64,000 nt of DNA from Pelobacter propionicus DSM 2379 (lineage in GTDB: Bacteria; Desulfobacterota; Desulfuromonadia; Geobacterales; Pseudopelobacteraceae): NCBI RefSeq assembly GCF_000015045.1, contig NC_008609.1, positions 930,001-994,000 of the forward strand, given 5' to 3'. Shown in pieces: positions 37,189-45,891 of the stretch. A program made the position numbers and the translations under genes. Within the stretch, counting starts at the first letter, position 1. Each line of letters starts with the position of its first letter. The notes beneath the pieces are model-generated. The model worked only from the letters and a program-made list of their open reading frames with translations. It did not search any database and had not been told where the DNA came from.

Positions 37189-37583
37189 GCAGGATCAAGG
37201 CGGAAATCCAGCAGTGCATGAGCGGACCGGAAAGGGACGGCGCGACCATTGGCGCCCGTTTCCGCTTTCCAGCGGGATTCATCGGCTTCCAGGGGCATTT
37301 CCCCGGCAACAGCGTCCTGGCCGGTGCCTGCCAGATCCAGTGCGCCCTCACCGCCATGGAGAAGGGGCTGGGCAAGGCGGTCGCCCTGCGCGAGATCGTG
37401 CTGGCCAAGTTCGTGGCGCCGGTGCTGCCGGAGCAGGAGATAACCTGCCTGGTGAGCGATTGCGCCGACACCCCGGGGGAGTGGCTCTGCCGGGCCCGCA
37501 TCACCAGGGGGGATGAACGGGTCGCCGAGCTCAGGCTGCGGGTCTGCCTGGTCGACGAAGCGGAAGGGCGGCGCGACCCATGA
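37185..37583 (+). CDS. 3-hydroxyacyl-ACP dehydratase-like hotdog protein
   Basis: The 132-aa protein is a single hotdog domain with the FabZ-type helix motif GHFPGNSVLAGACQIQ (active-site His). The acidic residue normally found in the next helix is replaced by Gln in this alignment (AGACQIQCAL), so activity may be altered or the protein may be a partner of the dehydratase domain encoded upstream. It starts at GTG, preceded by AAGGAG and overlapping the lipoprotein stop. It is the second dehydratase-like unit of the cluster. Confidence 0.8.
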   Translation: MSRIKAEIQQCMSGPERDGATIGARFRFPAGFIGFQGHFPGNSVLAGACQIQCALTAMEKGLGKAVALREIVLAKFVAPVLPEQEITCLVSDCADTPGEWLCRARITRGDERVAELRLRVCLVDEAEGRRDP

Positions 37584-38065
37584 ACATGCGCAGGAAGAGA
37601 ACCTATTTCGAACGCACGGCCGGCTCTCCGCAGCCGATCAGGGTGGAGCTGGAGCGTCGCGTCCGCTTCAACGAGGCCGATCCCATGGGGATCATGTGGC
37701 ACGGCAGGTACCCGCTGCTGTTCGAGGAGGCCTCCGAGGAACTGGGCAGGCGCTGCGGCCTCTCCTACGAGGAGTACCGCCAAGCCGGTCTCTACGCCCC
37801 GATCCTGTCGCTGCACATCGATTACTTCCAGCCGCTGCGCCTGGCCGAGCAGTTCAGGGTGGCCGCGTCCCTGGTCTGGCACGAGGGGGCGCGGCTGAAC
37901 ACCGAATTCCAGGTGCTGAAACAGGACGGGAGCCTGGCCACCAGCGGCTACACCATCCAGCTCTTTACCGACCAGCTGAGCGGTCAGCCCTGCATGGTCA
38001 CGCCGGCCATGCTGGAGCGCTGCCGGAGCAGGTGGAAGGCGGGGGAGTTTCATCCATGCCCATGA
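37580..38065 (+). CDS. 4HBT-family acyl thioesterase
   Basis: The 161-aa hotdog protein carries the YbgC/4-hydroxybenzoyl-CoA thioesterase motif RFNEADPMGIMWHGRYP with its catalytic Asp near residue 37, then LHIDYFQPL. Thioesterases of this type occur in aryl polyene clusters and may release chains from ACP or proof-read stalled intermediates. ATG 37580 overlaps the previous stop by 4 nt, and the next gene starts 10 nt before its end. Confidence 0.88.
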   Translation: MNMRRKRTYFERTAGSPQPIRVELERRVRFNEADPMGIMWHGRYPLLFEEASEELGRRCGLSYEEYRQAGLYAPILSLHIDYFQPLRLAEQFRVAASLVWHEGARLNTEFQVLKQDGSLATSGYTIQLFTDQLSGQPCMVTPAMLERCRSRWKAGEFHPCP

Positions 38066-39198
38066 AAGCCGTTGTTGTCGACTGCGATTGCCTGACCCCC
38101 TACGGCATGGGGAGCGATGCCTGCTGGCAGGGACTCCTGTCCGGGAGGTCGGCCATCACCAGGATTTCCCGCTTCGCCACCGGTGCCTTCATGTCCGACT
38201 ACGCCGCCACGGTGGAAGGGCTTATCTACCACGGCGGGACATCGTTGGTCATGCAGATGATCGATCGCCTGTTTCGCTGCGCTGCCCCGGACATCCCGGC
38301 CGACAGCCGGCTCCTGCTGGCAACCACCAAGGGGGAGATCGACTTCCTGGAGATGAGCGTGCTCTCCGATAGCGGCGATGCCGGCGAGAGCTCCCTGGAG
38401 CGGCTGCTGGAGAAGGTCGCCCGGCGCAGCGGCGCCGGGGGGGGGAGTCTGCTGCTGTCGGCCGCCTGCACCTCGTCCTCGGCTGCAGCGGCGCGGGGCG
38501 CGGCCCTGATCAGGGATGGCCAGGCAGACTGCGTGCTGGTGGTGGCCTGCGACGCGGTCACGGAATTCGTCTTTTCCGGCTTCTCCTCGCTGATGGCGCT
38601 GGACAGGGAGCCCGCCCGTCCCTTCGACAAGAACCGCGCCGGACTGAGCGTGGGGGAGGCGGCCGCCTACATGCTGATCATGAGCGAAGAACGGGCCCAA
38701 CGGGAGAAGCGCGCCATCCTGGCCGAACTGGCCGGCTGGGGGTTGAGCGACGATGCCAACCACATGACCGGGCCGAGCCGGGAAAGCGAGGGGATGATCC
38801 GCGCCATAGAGGTTGCGCTCCGCTCCGCCGGCCTGGGAGAGGAACGCATCGGTTTCATCTCCGCCCACGGCACCGGCACCCCCTACAACGACGCCATGGA
38901 GATGCGCGCCTTCCGCGCCCTGTTCGGCGCACAGAAGCGGCCGGTCTACTCAATCAAGGGGGGGATCGGCCACACCATGGGGGCAGCCGGTCTGGTGGAG
39001 CTGATCATGGCTGCCAGGGCATTGAGCGAGCAGCAGGTTCCCCCCACGCTGAACCTGGAGCAGGCGAGTGACGATGCCAGGGGGTGGGTCTCCGCCCAGC
39101 CGCAAGGACTGGAGGCGGCCGGCTATGCCCTGGTGACCAATGCCGGCTTCAGCGGCGTGAACACCGCCCTGGTGCTGGGGAACGGGGGCCTGTCATGA
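38056..39198 (+). CDS. Beta-ketoacyl synthase, complete
   Basis: The 380-aa condensing enzyme has C138 (LSAACTSSSAAAARG), H271 (ISAHGTGTPYND) and H306 (GGIGHTMGAAG), a full triad. It is slightly short for FabF. It overlaps the thioesterase gene by 10 nt and the next, KS-like, gene by 4 nt. The pair looks like a KS with a reduced chain-length-factor partner, as in type II polyketide and aryl polyene systems. ATG 38056 (MPMKAV) is used; a second ATG two codons later is possible. Confidence 0.9.
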   Translation: MPMKAVVVDCDCLTPYGMGSDACWQGLLSGRSAITRISRFATGAFMSDYAATVEGLIYHGGTSLVMQMIDRLFRCAAPDIPADSRLLLATTKGEIDFLEMSVLSDSGDAGESSLERLLEKVARRSGAGGGSLLLSAACTSSSAAAARGAALIRDGQADCVLVVACDAVTEFVFSGFSSLMALDREPARPFDKNRAGLSVGEAAAYMLIMSEERAQREKRAILAELAGWGLSDDANHMTGPSRESEGMIRAIEVALRSAGLGEERIGFISAHGTGTPYNDAMEMRAFRALFGAQKRPVYSIKGGIGHTMGAAGLVELIMAARALSEQQVPPTLNLEQASDDARGWVSAQPQGLEAAGYALVTNAGFSGVNTALVLGNGGLS

Positions 39199-39869
39199 GA
39201 ATCCAGGTGACCGGCGCCGGATGGGTGACAGAGTCGGCATACGGCAGCGTTGCGAGCGGGGAGGAGCGGCGTTTCGCCGAGGGGGAGGGAGTAGTTTCCC
39301 TGTCGCGCTCGGGGCTCTTCTCCCACCCCTTCAGGAACTTCGCCCGGCTGGACCTGTTGTCCAAGATGACCGTCTGTGCCGTGGCCTTGGCCCTGGGGGA
39401 CGCGGCCATCGCCTACTCTGCGCTGGAAAAGCAGGCCATCGGCATCCTGGGCAGCAGCAGCCAGGGGGCCCTGGCCTCCGATCTGGCCTATTTCAGCGAC
39501 TACGTTCGCAACGGCCGCACTCTGTCGCGGGCCAACCTGTTCATCTATACCCTCCCCTCCAGCCCCCTGGGCGAAGCTGCCATACACTTCGGCCTCGTGG
39601 GGCCGCTCCTGTACGCAGGGGGAGGGCAGGGGGCGGCCGGCACGATCCTGGACATGGCCGCCGCCATGCTGGCGGCTGGCGAGGCTGATCATATGCTGGT
39701 GGGCCGGGCCGATCCCGGGGAGGCCCTGTACCTTGTGCTTGAACGGGATCGGGGAGGTCGTGGAATCTGCTCCCTGGCCGAGGCGCGGGCAATCGTCGAT
39801 TCAGTACCTGATGTGGCTGGCATGGTGCAGGAACTATTACTCGTGAAGGATACAGAGGGCGAACCGTGA
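39195..39869 (+). CDS. Truncated ketosynthase-like protein without catalytic Cys
   Basis: The 224-aa protein aligns only to the N-terminal half of ketosynthases: LLSKMTVCAVALALGDAAI, IGILGSSSQGALASD, then GPLLYAGGGQGAAGTILD where the active Cys would be replaced by Gly. The C-terminal half with both His is missing, but no frameshift or stop explains this. It is coupled by ATGA overlaps to the KS before it and to the radical SAM gene after it. It may act as a small chain-length-factor-like partner of that KS. Confidence 0.8.
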   Translation: MRIQVTGAGWVTESAYGSVASGEERRFAEGEGVVSLSRSGLFSHPFRNFARLDLLSKMTVCAVALALGDAAIAYSALEKQAIGILGSSSQGALASDLAYFSDYVRNGRTLSRANLFIYTLPSSPLGEAAIHFGLVGPLLYAGGGQGAAGTILDMAAAMLAAGEADHMLVGRADPGEALYLVLERDRGGRGICSLAEARAIVDSVPDVAGMVQELLLVKDTEGEP

Positions 39870-41134
39870 AGATAAAATTGATCTATCCCAAATGGCCCAA
39901 GCTGGACCGGCAGACCGACTTCAACCTGCCGCCCCATGGCCCGGTCTGTTTCGCGGCCACGGTTCCGGCGGACGTGGACTTGAGCTTTACCGACGAGCAT
40001 GTGGAGCCGATCGATTTCGACGAGCATGCTGACCTGGTGGCCATCTCCTGCATGCTGACCTGCCAGATGCCCCGCGGCTGGGAGATCGCCGACATCTACC
40101 GTGCCAAGGGGATCCCGGTGATCTTCGGTGGTATCGGCACCATGCTGCATGCCCAGGAGACCATGACCCACGCCGATTCCGTCTTTCTGGGCGAGGCCGA
40201 GGGACGTTTCCATCAGGTGCTGACCGACCTGAACAACGGGGGGATGCAGAAGGTCTACGATTACCAGAACGACCTCCCCGACATCGGCCTGGTCGGTCCG
40301 GCGCGGCGGGAGATCCTCAACCGTGAACTGTACAACTACCGGGGCATGCAGATGGTGGACCTGGTGCACGCCTCCCGCGGTTGCCGCTTCACCTGCTTCC
40401 CCTGCTGCACGCCGTTTTTGGGGGGGACCAGATTCCGGCCGCGCTCCCTGGACGACGTCATCGCCGAGGTGGCTTCAATAGAGAACAACCGCCTGTTCTT
40501 CGTGGATAACTCCATGTCCCAGGACGACCAGTGGGAAAAGGATCTGTTCAAGGCCCTGATTCCGCTCAAGAAGAAGTGGGTTTGCCACCCGATCAAGGAC
40601 AACGACGAGATCCTGGACCTGGCCGCCGAAGCCGGCTGCTGGTACGTCTACCAGGCCATCTTCGACACCTCCGACCATATCCGCAACCGGGTCAAGCGCC
40701 TGCAGGAGCGGGGCATCGGCGTGGAGGGGACCATCATCCTGGGCACCGACGAGCAGGACGAGGAGTACATCAAGCGGCTGGTGGATTTCCTGCTGGAGAT
40801 CAACCTGGATCTGGCGGAGTTCACCATCCTGACCCCCTTCCCGCATACGCCGATCCGCGAGACCCTGGAAAAGGAGGGGCGCATCCTCTCCAACGACTGG
40901 CTGCGCTACACCGGCGGAGAAGTGGTCTTCCAGCCGGCGCGCATGACCCCGTCGAAACTTCAGGATCTCTATTATTACGCCTGGGACCGCTTCTACAGCG
41001 ACAGCAGCCAGAATCTGAAGATGGCCAAGCTGTTTCTCAAGGTGATGGAAAAGGAGAAGGCAGATGGAACATATCGCCATACCAGCCCCCGGCGCAGGAA
41101 GTGGGAGCGGAACGTGGAACGGGAGATTGTATAG
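39866..41134 (+). CDS. B12-binding-type radical SAM enzyme (first of two)
   Basis: The 422-aa protein has an N-terminal region like the cobalamin-binding fold (HADLVAISCMLTCQMPRGW, then GIPVIFGGIGTMLHAQE, VFLGEAE) and a radical SAM domain with C173, C177 and C180 (RGCRFTCFPC). The B12-ligating DxHxxG motif is not evident, as in many members of this class. Such enzymes (BchE-like group) carry out methylation, cyclisation and oxidative ring closure. The extra Cys after the motif (CFPCC) is notable. It overlaps both neighbours. Its substrate is probably an acyl or polyene chain from this cluster. Confidence 0.87.
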   Translation: MKIKLIYPKWPKLDRQTDFNLPPHGPVCFAATVPADVDLSFTDEHVEPIDFDEHADLVAISCMLTCQMPRGWEIADIYRAKGIPVIFGGIGTMLHAQETMTHADSVFLGEAEGRFHQVLTDLNNGGMQKVYDYQNDLPDIGLVGPARREILNRELYNYRGMQMVDLVHASRGCRFTCFPCCTPFLGGTRFRPRSLDDVIAEVASIENNRLFFVDNSMSQDDQWEKDLFKALIPLKKKWVCHPIKDNDEILDLAAEAGCWYVYQAIFDTSDHIRNRVKRLQERGIGVEGTIILGTDEQDEEYIKRLVDFLLEINLDLAEFTILTPFPHTPIRETLEKEGRILSNDWLRYTGGEVVFQPARMTPSKLQDLYYYAWDRFYSDSSQNLKMAKLFLKVMEKEKADGTYRHTSPRRRKWERNVEREIV

Positions 41135-42502
41135 GTGAAGGTGTTGATGATTTCGGCAAATGTGACGCTCTACCCCTATCCCGTCTACCCCCTGGGCATG
41201 AGCATGGTGGCGGCGGCCCTCAGCGGGGCGGGACACGAGGTCCAGCAGCTGGATTACCTGCAACAGGAGCGCTCCCTGGAGTCCGTGCTTGAGGAAGTGA
41301 AACGTTTTCAGCCCGGCATGATCGGCATCTCGGTGCGCAACATCGACAACGTGAACCTGCTGAACACCGAGTACTACATCCATAACGTCAAAAACATGGT
41401 GGATGCCATCAGGACGGTGAGCGATGCCCGCATCGTGCTGGGCGGAGCCGGCTTCTCCCTGATCCCTGAGCAGATCCTGGAGGAAACCGGCGCCGATTTC
41501 GGCGTGATCGGCGAGGGCGAGCAGCTAATGGTTGCGTTCGCCGACGGCGCGGAGCGGGGAATCTACCCCCAGAAACGGTTGCTGGGGCCGGCGTCGCCCC
41601 TGTCCGGCGACGATATTGGCTCGGCGCTCTACGACGAGGGGCTGACCCGCTTCTACCTGCAGAGCGGCAACATCGCCTCGATCCAGACCAAGCGGGGCTG
41701 CAGCCACCACTGCGTCTACTGCACCTATCCGCTGCTGGAGGGTTCGTGCCTGCGCAGCCGCGACCCGGTGAAGGTGGTGGACGACATCGAACTTTTGCGC
41801 GACAAGCACGGCACCGGCTACATCTTCTTCGTGGACTCGGTGTTCAATGACGATTCGGGTATCTACCTGGGGGTGGTGGACGAGATGCTGCACCGCAAGG
41901 TCAACATCCCCTGGACCGGCTACATCAAGCCGGGGAACCTGAACGACGAGATCGTGGAGCGCATGAAGAGCACCGGATTCGCCTCCGCCGAAGTCGGCTC
42001 CGACGCGGCCTGCGACAGCACCCTGGCTCGCATGGGCAAGGACTTCACCTTCGCCGACATCCGGGAGTGCAACGATCTGCTGACGCGGCACGGCATCGCC
42101 ACCTGTCACTTCTTCATGTTCGGCGGCCCGGGGGAGACCGAGGAGACGGTTAAGGAGGGGATCGCCAACATCTTGAGCCTGAAGAAGTGCGTCATCTTCA
42201 TCTTCATGGGTATCCGCCTGCTGCCCAACACTCCGCTGGCCAAAATCGCTGTCCGGGAAGGGGTGATCGACTCGGAGAGCGACATGCTGCAGCCGGTGTA
42301 CTACATCGCGCCCAACCTGGACAGGGACTGGCTGGAACGGACCCTGACCGAGGCCTTCGCCGGGGTTCGCCACTGCCTGTTCCCCCCCGACTGCATGGAC
42401 AATTGTCTGAACGTGTTGCACAAGCTGGGCTATAGCGGTCCCATGTGGGATCTGCTCACCAAGGAAAAACCGCGCAGAAGGGGCGCCCATGCCGCGGCCT
42501 AG
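41135..42502 (+). CDS. B12-binding-type radical SAM enzyme (second of two)
   Basis: The 455-aa protein starts at GTG directly after the stop of the first radical SAM gene. N-terminal segments PYPVYPLGMSMVAAAL, MIGISVRNIDN and IVLGGAGFSLIPEQIL are typical of the cobalamin-binding domain in B12-radical SAM proteins. The cluster site is C189, C193 and C196 (RGCSHHCVYC). FFMFGGPGETEETV near residue 325 is typical of the SAM domain's second half. A Cys-bearing tail (FPPDCMDNC) may hold another ligand. Tandem B12-type enzymes in a FAS-like cluster resemble ladderane loci more than standard aryl polyene loci. Confidence 0.87.
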   Translation: MKVLMISANVTLYPYPVYPLGMSMVAAALSGAGHEVQQLDYLQQERSLESVLEEVKRFQPGMIGISVRNIDNVNLLNTEYYIHNVKNMVDAIRTVSDARIVLGGAGFSLIPEQILEETGADFGVIGEGEQLMVAFADGAERGIYPQKRLLGPASPLSGDDIGSALYDEGLTRFYLQSGNIASIQTKRGCSHHCVYCTYPLLEGSCLRSRDPVKVVDDIELLRDKHGTGYIFFVDSVFNDDSGIYLGVVDEMLHRKVNIPWTGYIKPGNLNDEIVERMKSTGFASAEVGSDAACDSTLARMGKDFTFADIRECNDLLTRHGIATCHFFMFGGPGETEETVKEGIANILSLKKCVIFIFMGIRLLPNTPLAKIAVREGVIDSESDMLQPVYYIAPNLDRDWLERTLTEAFAGVRHCLFPPDCMDNCLNVLHKLGYSGPMWDLLTKEKPRRRGAHAAA

Positions 42503-43688
42503 CCCGCTTCCGGCAGAGAAGCTCTGGTGCGCGGTGCCGGTGTACAACAACCGGGAGACCCTGCGGCGGGTGGTGGAGGGGTGCCGCGCCATCCTGGACA
42601 ACGTGGTGGTGGTGGATGACGGCAGCACGGACGCGGATGTGGGCCTGCTCCTCTCCGGCCTGGACGTGACGCTCCTGCGCCATGGCCATAACCAGGGCAA
42701 GGGACGCGCCATCCTGACCGCCTCGCGCTTCGTGGAGCAGCAGGGGGGCGAGTACATGGTCACCGTCGACGCCGATGGGCAGCACCTGCCCATGGACATC
42801 CCGCGTTTCCTGCCGCTGCTGGAGCCGGGGGGAACGGCCCTGGTCATCGGCTGCCGGGATTTTTCCACCGACAACGTCCCCTTCTCCAGTCGCTTTGGCC
42901 GCTCCTTCGCCAATTTCTGGCTGCTGGTGGAAACCGGCCAGGTGGTGGGGGACTGCCAGAGCGGATTCCGCGCCTATCCGGTTCACTATCTCAACCAACT
43001 GGAGTTCAAGGGGGCGCACTACGACTTCGAGGCCGAGGTGCTGGCCAGGGCGGCCTGGGCCGGCCTGGAACTGGTCTGCGTGGATATCGACGTGATCTAC
43101 CCCCGGCCGGAGGAGCGGGTCTCCAGCTTCAGGCCGTTTCTGGACAACCTGCGGCTGAGCGGGATGCATTCCCTGCTGGTTGGCCGGCGCATGCTCCCCC
43201 TCGGGCACAGACGGCTGGTGCCGCGCAGCCCCAGCCCATTCCCCTCCCTCTGGCGCCATCCGGCCCGGGTGCTGGGGATGCTGCTGAAGGAGAGCGCCAC
43301 TCCCCAGGGGCTGGCACTGTCGGCGGCGGTGGGCATGTTCATCGCCGTGCTGCCGATCCTGTTCATGCATTCGATCGTCATCTTCTACGTCTCCCTGCGC
43401 CTGAACCTGAACAAGATCGTGACGCTCAATGTCCAGCATCTGGCCATGCCCCCCCTGATGCCGGCGCTCTGCATCGAGACCGGCTACTACCTGCGCCACG
43501 GCCGCTGGCTGACCGACCTCTCCTTTGCCACGGTGTTCCGGCAGTTCTCATCGCGCCTCCTGGAGTGGTTCATCGGTTCCCTGATCGTGGCCCCCGTGGC
43601 TGCCCTGCTCTGCGGCGGGCTCATGTACCTGGTGGCCGCCACGGTCCGCAAGGTGAGGAGAGCCCATGGGGCGAAACAGGGCTGTTGA
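42489..43688 (+). CDS. GT2 glycosyltransferase fused to DUF2062 membrane domain
   Basis: The 399-aa protein has a GT-A fold (VPVYNNRETL, VVVDDGSTD, VTVDADGQHLP with the DxD metal site) at residues 10-235 and a C-terminal DUF2062 membrane domain (SAAVGMFIAVLPILFMHS and later helices, about 270-395). GT2-DUF2062 proteins appear in aryl polyene clusters, where they may glycosylate the lipid anchor. It overlaps the radical SAM gene by 14 nt and the LpxL-like gene by 23 nt. Confidence 0.87.
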   Translation: MPRPSPLPAEKLWCAVPVYNNRETLRRVVEGCRAILDNVVVVDDGSTDADVGLLLSGLDVTLLRHGHNQGKGRAILTASRFVEQQGGEYMVTVDADGQHLPMDIPRFLPLLEPGGTALVIGCRDFSTDNVPFSSRFGRSFANFWLLVETGQVVGDCQSGFRAYPVHYLNQLEFKGAHYDFEAEVLARAAWAGLELVCVDIDVIYPRPEERVSSFRPFLDNLRLSGMHSLLVGRRMLPLGHRRLVPRSPSPFPSLWRHPARVLGMLLKESATPQGLALSAAVGMFIAVLPILFMHSIVIFYVSLRLNLNKIVTLNVQHLAMPPLMPALCIETGYYLRHGRWLTDLSFATVFRQFSSRLLEWFIGSLIVAPVAALLCGGLMYLVAATVRKVRRAHGAKQGC

Positions 43689-44568
43689 GCGCAGGCGGGG
43701 AAACCGGCTCGGTTTCTGGTTCTTCCGCACGGCGGTGAGGCTGTTCGGCCTGGGGGGCGCCTACGGCTTCCTCTACTTCGTCGGCCTGTACTATCTGGTC
43801 GTGGACCGCGGCCTGGTGAAGGCCACCCTGGCCTATGTGCGCCGGCGCTTCCCCGGCCATGGCCCGTTGCGCAGGCTGCTGGACGTCTACCTGCTCTTCG
43901 TCAGCCAGGGGAAGAACCTGATCGACCGTTTCGCGCTGGCGGCCGGCTACTCGGACATCTCCCTGGATATCAGGGGCTTCGACGAGCTGAAGCAACTCTA
44001 CTCCGCAGGCGGCAAGGGCTTCATCCTGCTGACCGCCCATGTGGGCAACTGGCAGGCGGCCATGACGGCGCTCCATGGCATCGGCAGGACCGTGCACCTG
44101 ATGATGCGGCCCGAGGACAACCAGGCGGTCAAACAGACTCTGAACATCGACGGTGGGGGGGCGAAGGTCAAGATTATCTACACCGACGACTCCCTGGCAG
44201 GGGCGATCCAGGCCGTCAAGGTGCTGGAACAGGGGGATCTGGTCTCCATCATGGGGGACAGGGTCTACGGCTTCAGTTCGGCCGAAGCGACCTTTCTGGG
44301 TGACCGGGTCTGCTTTCCCCATGGCGCCTTCACCCTTGCCGCTGCCGTGCAGTGCCCGGTGGTGGTGCTCCTCTCCGCCAAGGTGGGGACAAAGAAATAT
44401 GTCGTCGACGTCAGCCACGTCATCCCGCCGCCGGCCGGCGGCCGGAGAAGGAAGGACGCCGCCATGGGGGAGGCGTTGCAGCAATTCGCGGATGTGCTGG
44501 AGCAGTTCGTTCGCGAGCACCCCTACCAGTGGTTTGTGTTTCGCGATATCTGGACGTCCAATGAGTGA
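43666..44568 (+). CDS. LpxL/HtrB-like acyltransferase
   Basis: The 300-aa protein belongs to the lysophospholipid acyltransferase group of LpxL. The N-terminal hydrophobic region (FLYFVGLYYLVV) anchors it at the inner membrane. The HX4-type site reads TAHVGNWQAA, with Gln where LpxL has Glu (NWE). QGDLVSIMGDRV is the second conserved block. It may acylate the glycosylated product. It shares 23 nt with the GT2 gene and is the last member of the tightly overlapping block 29941-44568. Confidence 0.85.
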   Translation: MGRNRAVERRRGNRLGFWFFRTAVRLFGLGGAYGFLYFVGLYYLVVDRGLVKATLAYVRRRFPGHGPLRRLLDVYLLFVSQGKNLIDRFALAAGYSDISLDIRGFDELKQLYSAGGKGFILLTAHVGNWQAAMTALHGIGRTVHLMMRPEDNQAVKQTLNIDGGGAKVKIIYTDDSLAGAIQAVKVLEQGDLVSIMGDRVYGFSSAEATFLGDRVCFPHGAFTLAAAVQCPVVVLLSAKVGTKKYVVDVSHVIPPPAGGRRRKDAAMGEALQQFADVLEQFVREHPYQWFVFRDIWTSNE

Positions 44569-44594
44569 TCGCTATTTTTGATGAGGAGAGTGCT

Positions 44595-44879
44595 ATGGAA
44601 GACAAGGAACGAGAGCTTCAGAAAATTCGCAAGGATCTCAAGGAGATGATCGCCCGGGACCTGGCGTTGGAGGACATTACCCCCGAGGAGATCGGCGACG
44701 ACGAGATCCTGTTCGGCGACGGCCTTGGCCTGGATTCCCTGGACGCGGTGGAGATCGTGGTCCTCTTGCAGCGCAATTTCGGTGTCGAGATCAAGAACAT
44801 GGACCAGGGGAGGGAGATCTTCTACTCCATCGATACCATCGCCAACTACGTCTACGAGAATCGGGGCAAGCAGCCCTGA
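44595..44879 (+). CDS. Acyl carrier protein (second)
   Basis: The 94-aa acidic ACP has the phosphopantetheine Ser at S48 in GLGLDSLDAVEIVVLLQ. A longer, charged N-terminal helix (MEDKERELQKIRKDLKEM) sets it apart from the first ACP. GAGGAG precedes ATG 44595. It is 26 nt after the LpxL-like gene and just before the deacetylase gene. Confidence 0.9.
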   Translation: MEDKERELQKIRKDLKEMIARDLALEDITPEEIGDDEILFGDGLGLDSLDAVEIVVLLQRNFGVEIKNMDQGREIFYSIDTIANYVYENRGKQP

Positions 44880-44911
44880 GCCAGCGTGCCGAACATAGGC
44901 TGCGTCTGCTC

Positions 44912-45891
44912 ATGCTCGTTCTGTGCGCCGCCCTGTTGGCCGCCTGCGCCGGCAGCCGCCCGCCTGTCCCGGCAACGGGCCCCATGCCGCTGGTGACCTT
45001 CGTGCTGGACGACGGCAACGACACCGACTTTCTGCTGGGCAGGAGGATCTTCGCCGAACAGGGGGCCGTTGCCTGCAGCGCCGTGACCACTGACCTGATC
45101 AACACCCCCTTTCACATGACTCCTGAGCAGATCAGGGGGCTTGAGGAGGCCGGATGGGAGATCATGAGCCACACCGTCTCCCACCCCCACCTGCCGTTTC
45201 TGTCCCCGGCCGAGCTGGAGCATGAGCTGTCGCGCTCCAAGGCGGTACTGGAAGGATTGGGGGTGAGGGTCACCAACATCGTCTACCCTTTCAACAGCAA
45301 CAACAGTGAGGTGAGGAGTGCGGCGGCCAGGCACTACCGTTCCGGCAGGGGGGGGGGAGCGAGTTCAACGTCGGGAACATCGACCGCTCTTTACTCACGT
45401 CATTCTCCCTCAACCATGACCTGCCCCGGATGAAGAGCCACATCGACCGTGCCCATGCCGAGCGCTCCTGGCTGATCTTCTACTACCACGAGATCGACAC
45501 CAAGCAGAAGATAACGGAGAAACGGGGCAGTTTCCAGCAGGGGGAGACGGTGCGCCTGAGCCCCTCGGGGGCCGTGGCCCGCTACACAACCACCCACTGG
45601 TTCCCGATCTACGGCTATCACCTGTATCTGGTCCCCCTTTCCGGCACCCCCCAGGCGGGCGACCTGATCACCGGGACCGTCAGCGGCGCCACCGCCCGCA
45701 TCGATTACACCATCTACGACGATATCGCCCAGCTGGGGGATATGCTGCGCTATATCCGGGACAGCTATCCGGACATGCGTATCGTCACCATCGACCAGGG
45801 GCTTGACCTGCTGGGGATTCCGAACTTTGTGCTTGGGCAGCAGCCCGGACGCACGGGGAAAACGACATGCACGGAACCGACATGCTCATAA
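44912..45891 (+). pseudogene. NodB-type polysaccharide deacetylase, frameshifted at poly-G
   Basis: The first frame (from ATG 44912) gives a lipoprotein signal (LCAALLAACAG) and NodB motifs VTFVLDDGND and MSHTVSHPH. It runs off-frame after a run of ten G at 45348-45357. The second frame continues without loss from SEFNVGNIDRS through IFYYHEID to the stop at 45891. One added G or two fewer would join them into about 325 aa. The length of the G run makes slipped-strand switching or a sequencing error both possible. A functional product would be a periplasmic, lipid-anchored carbohydrate deacetylase. Confidence 0.8.
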
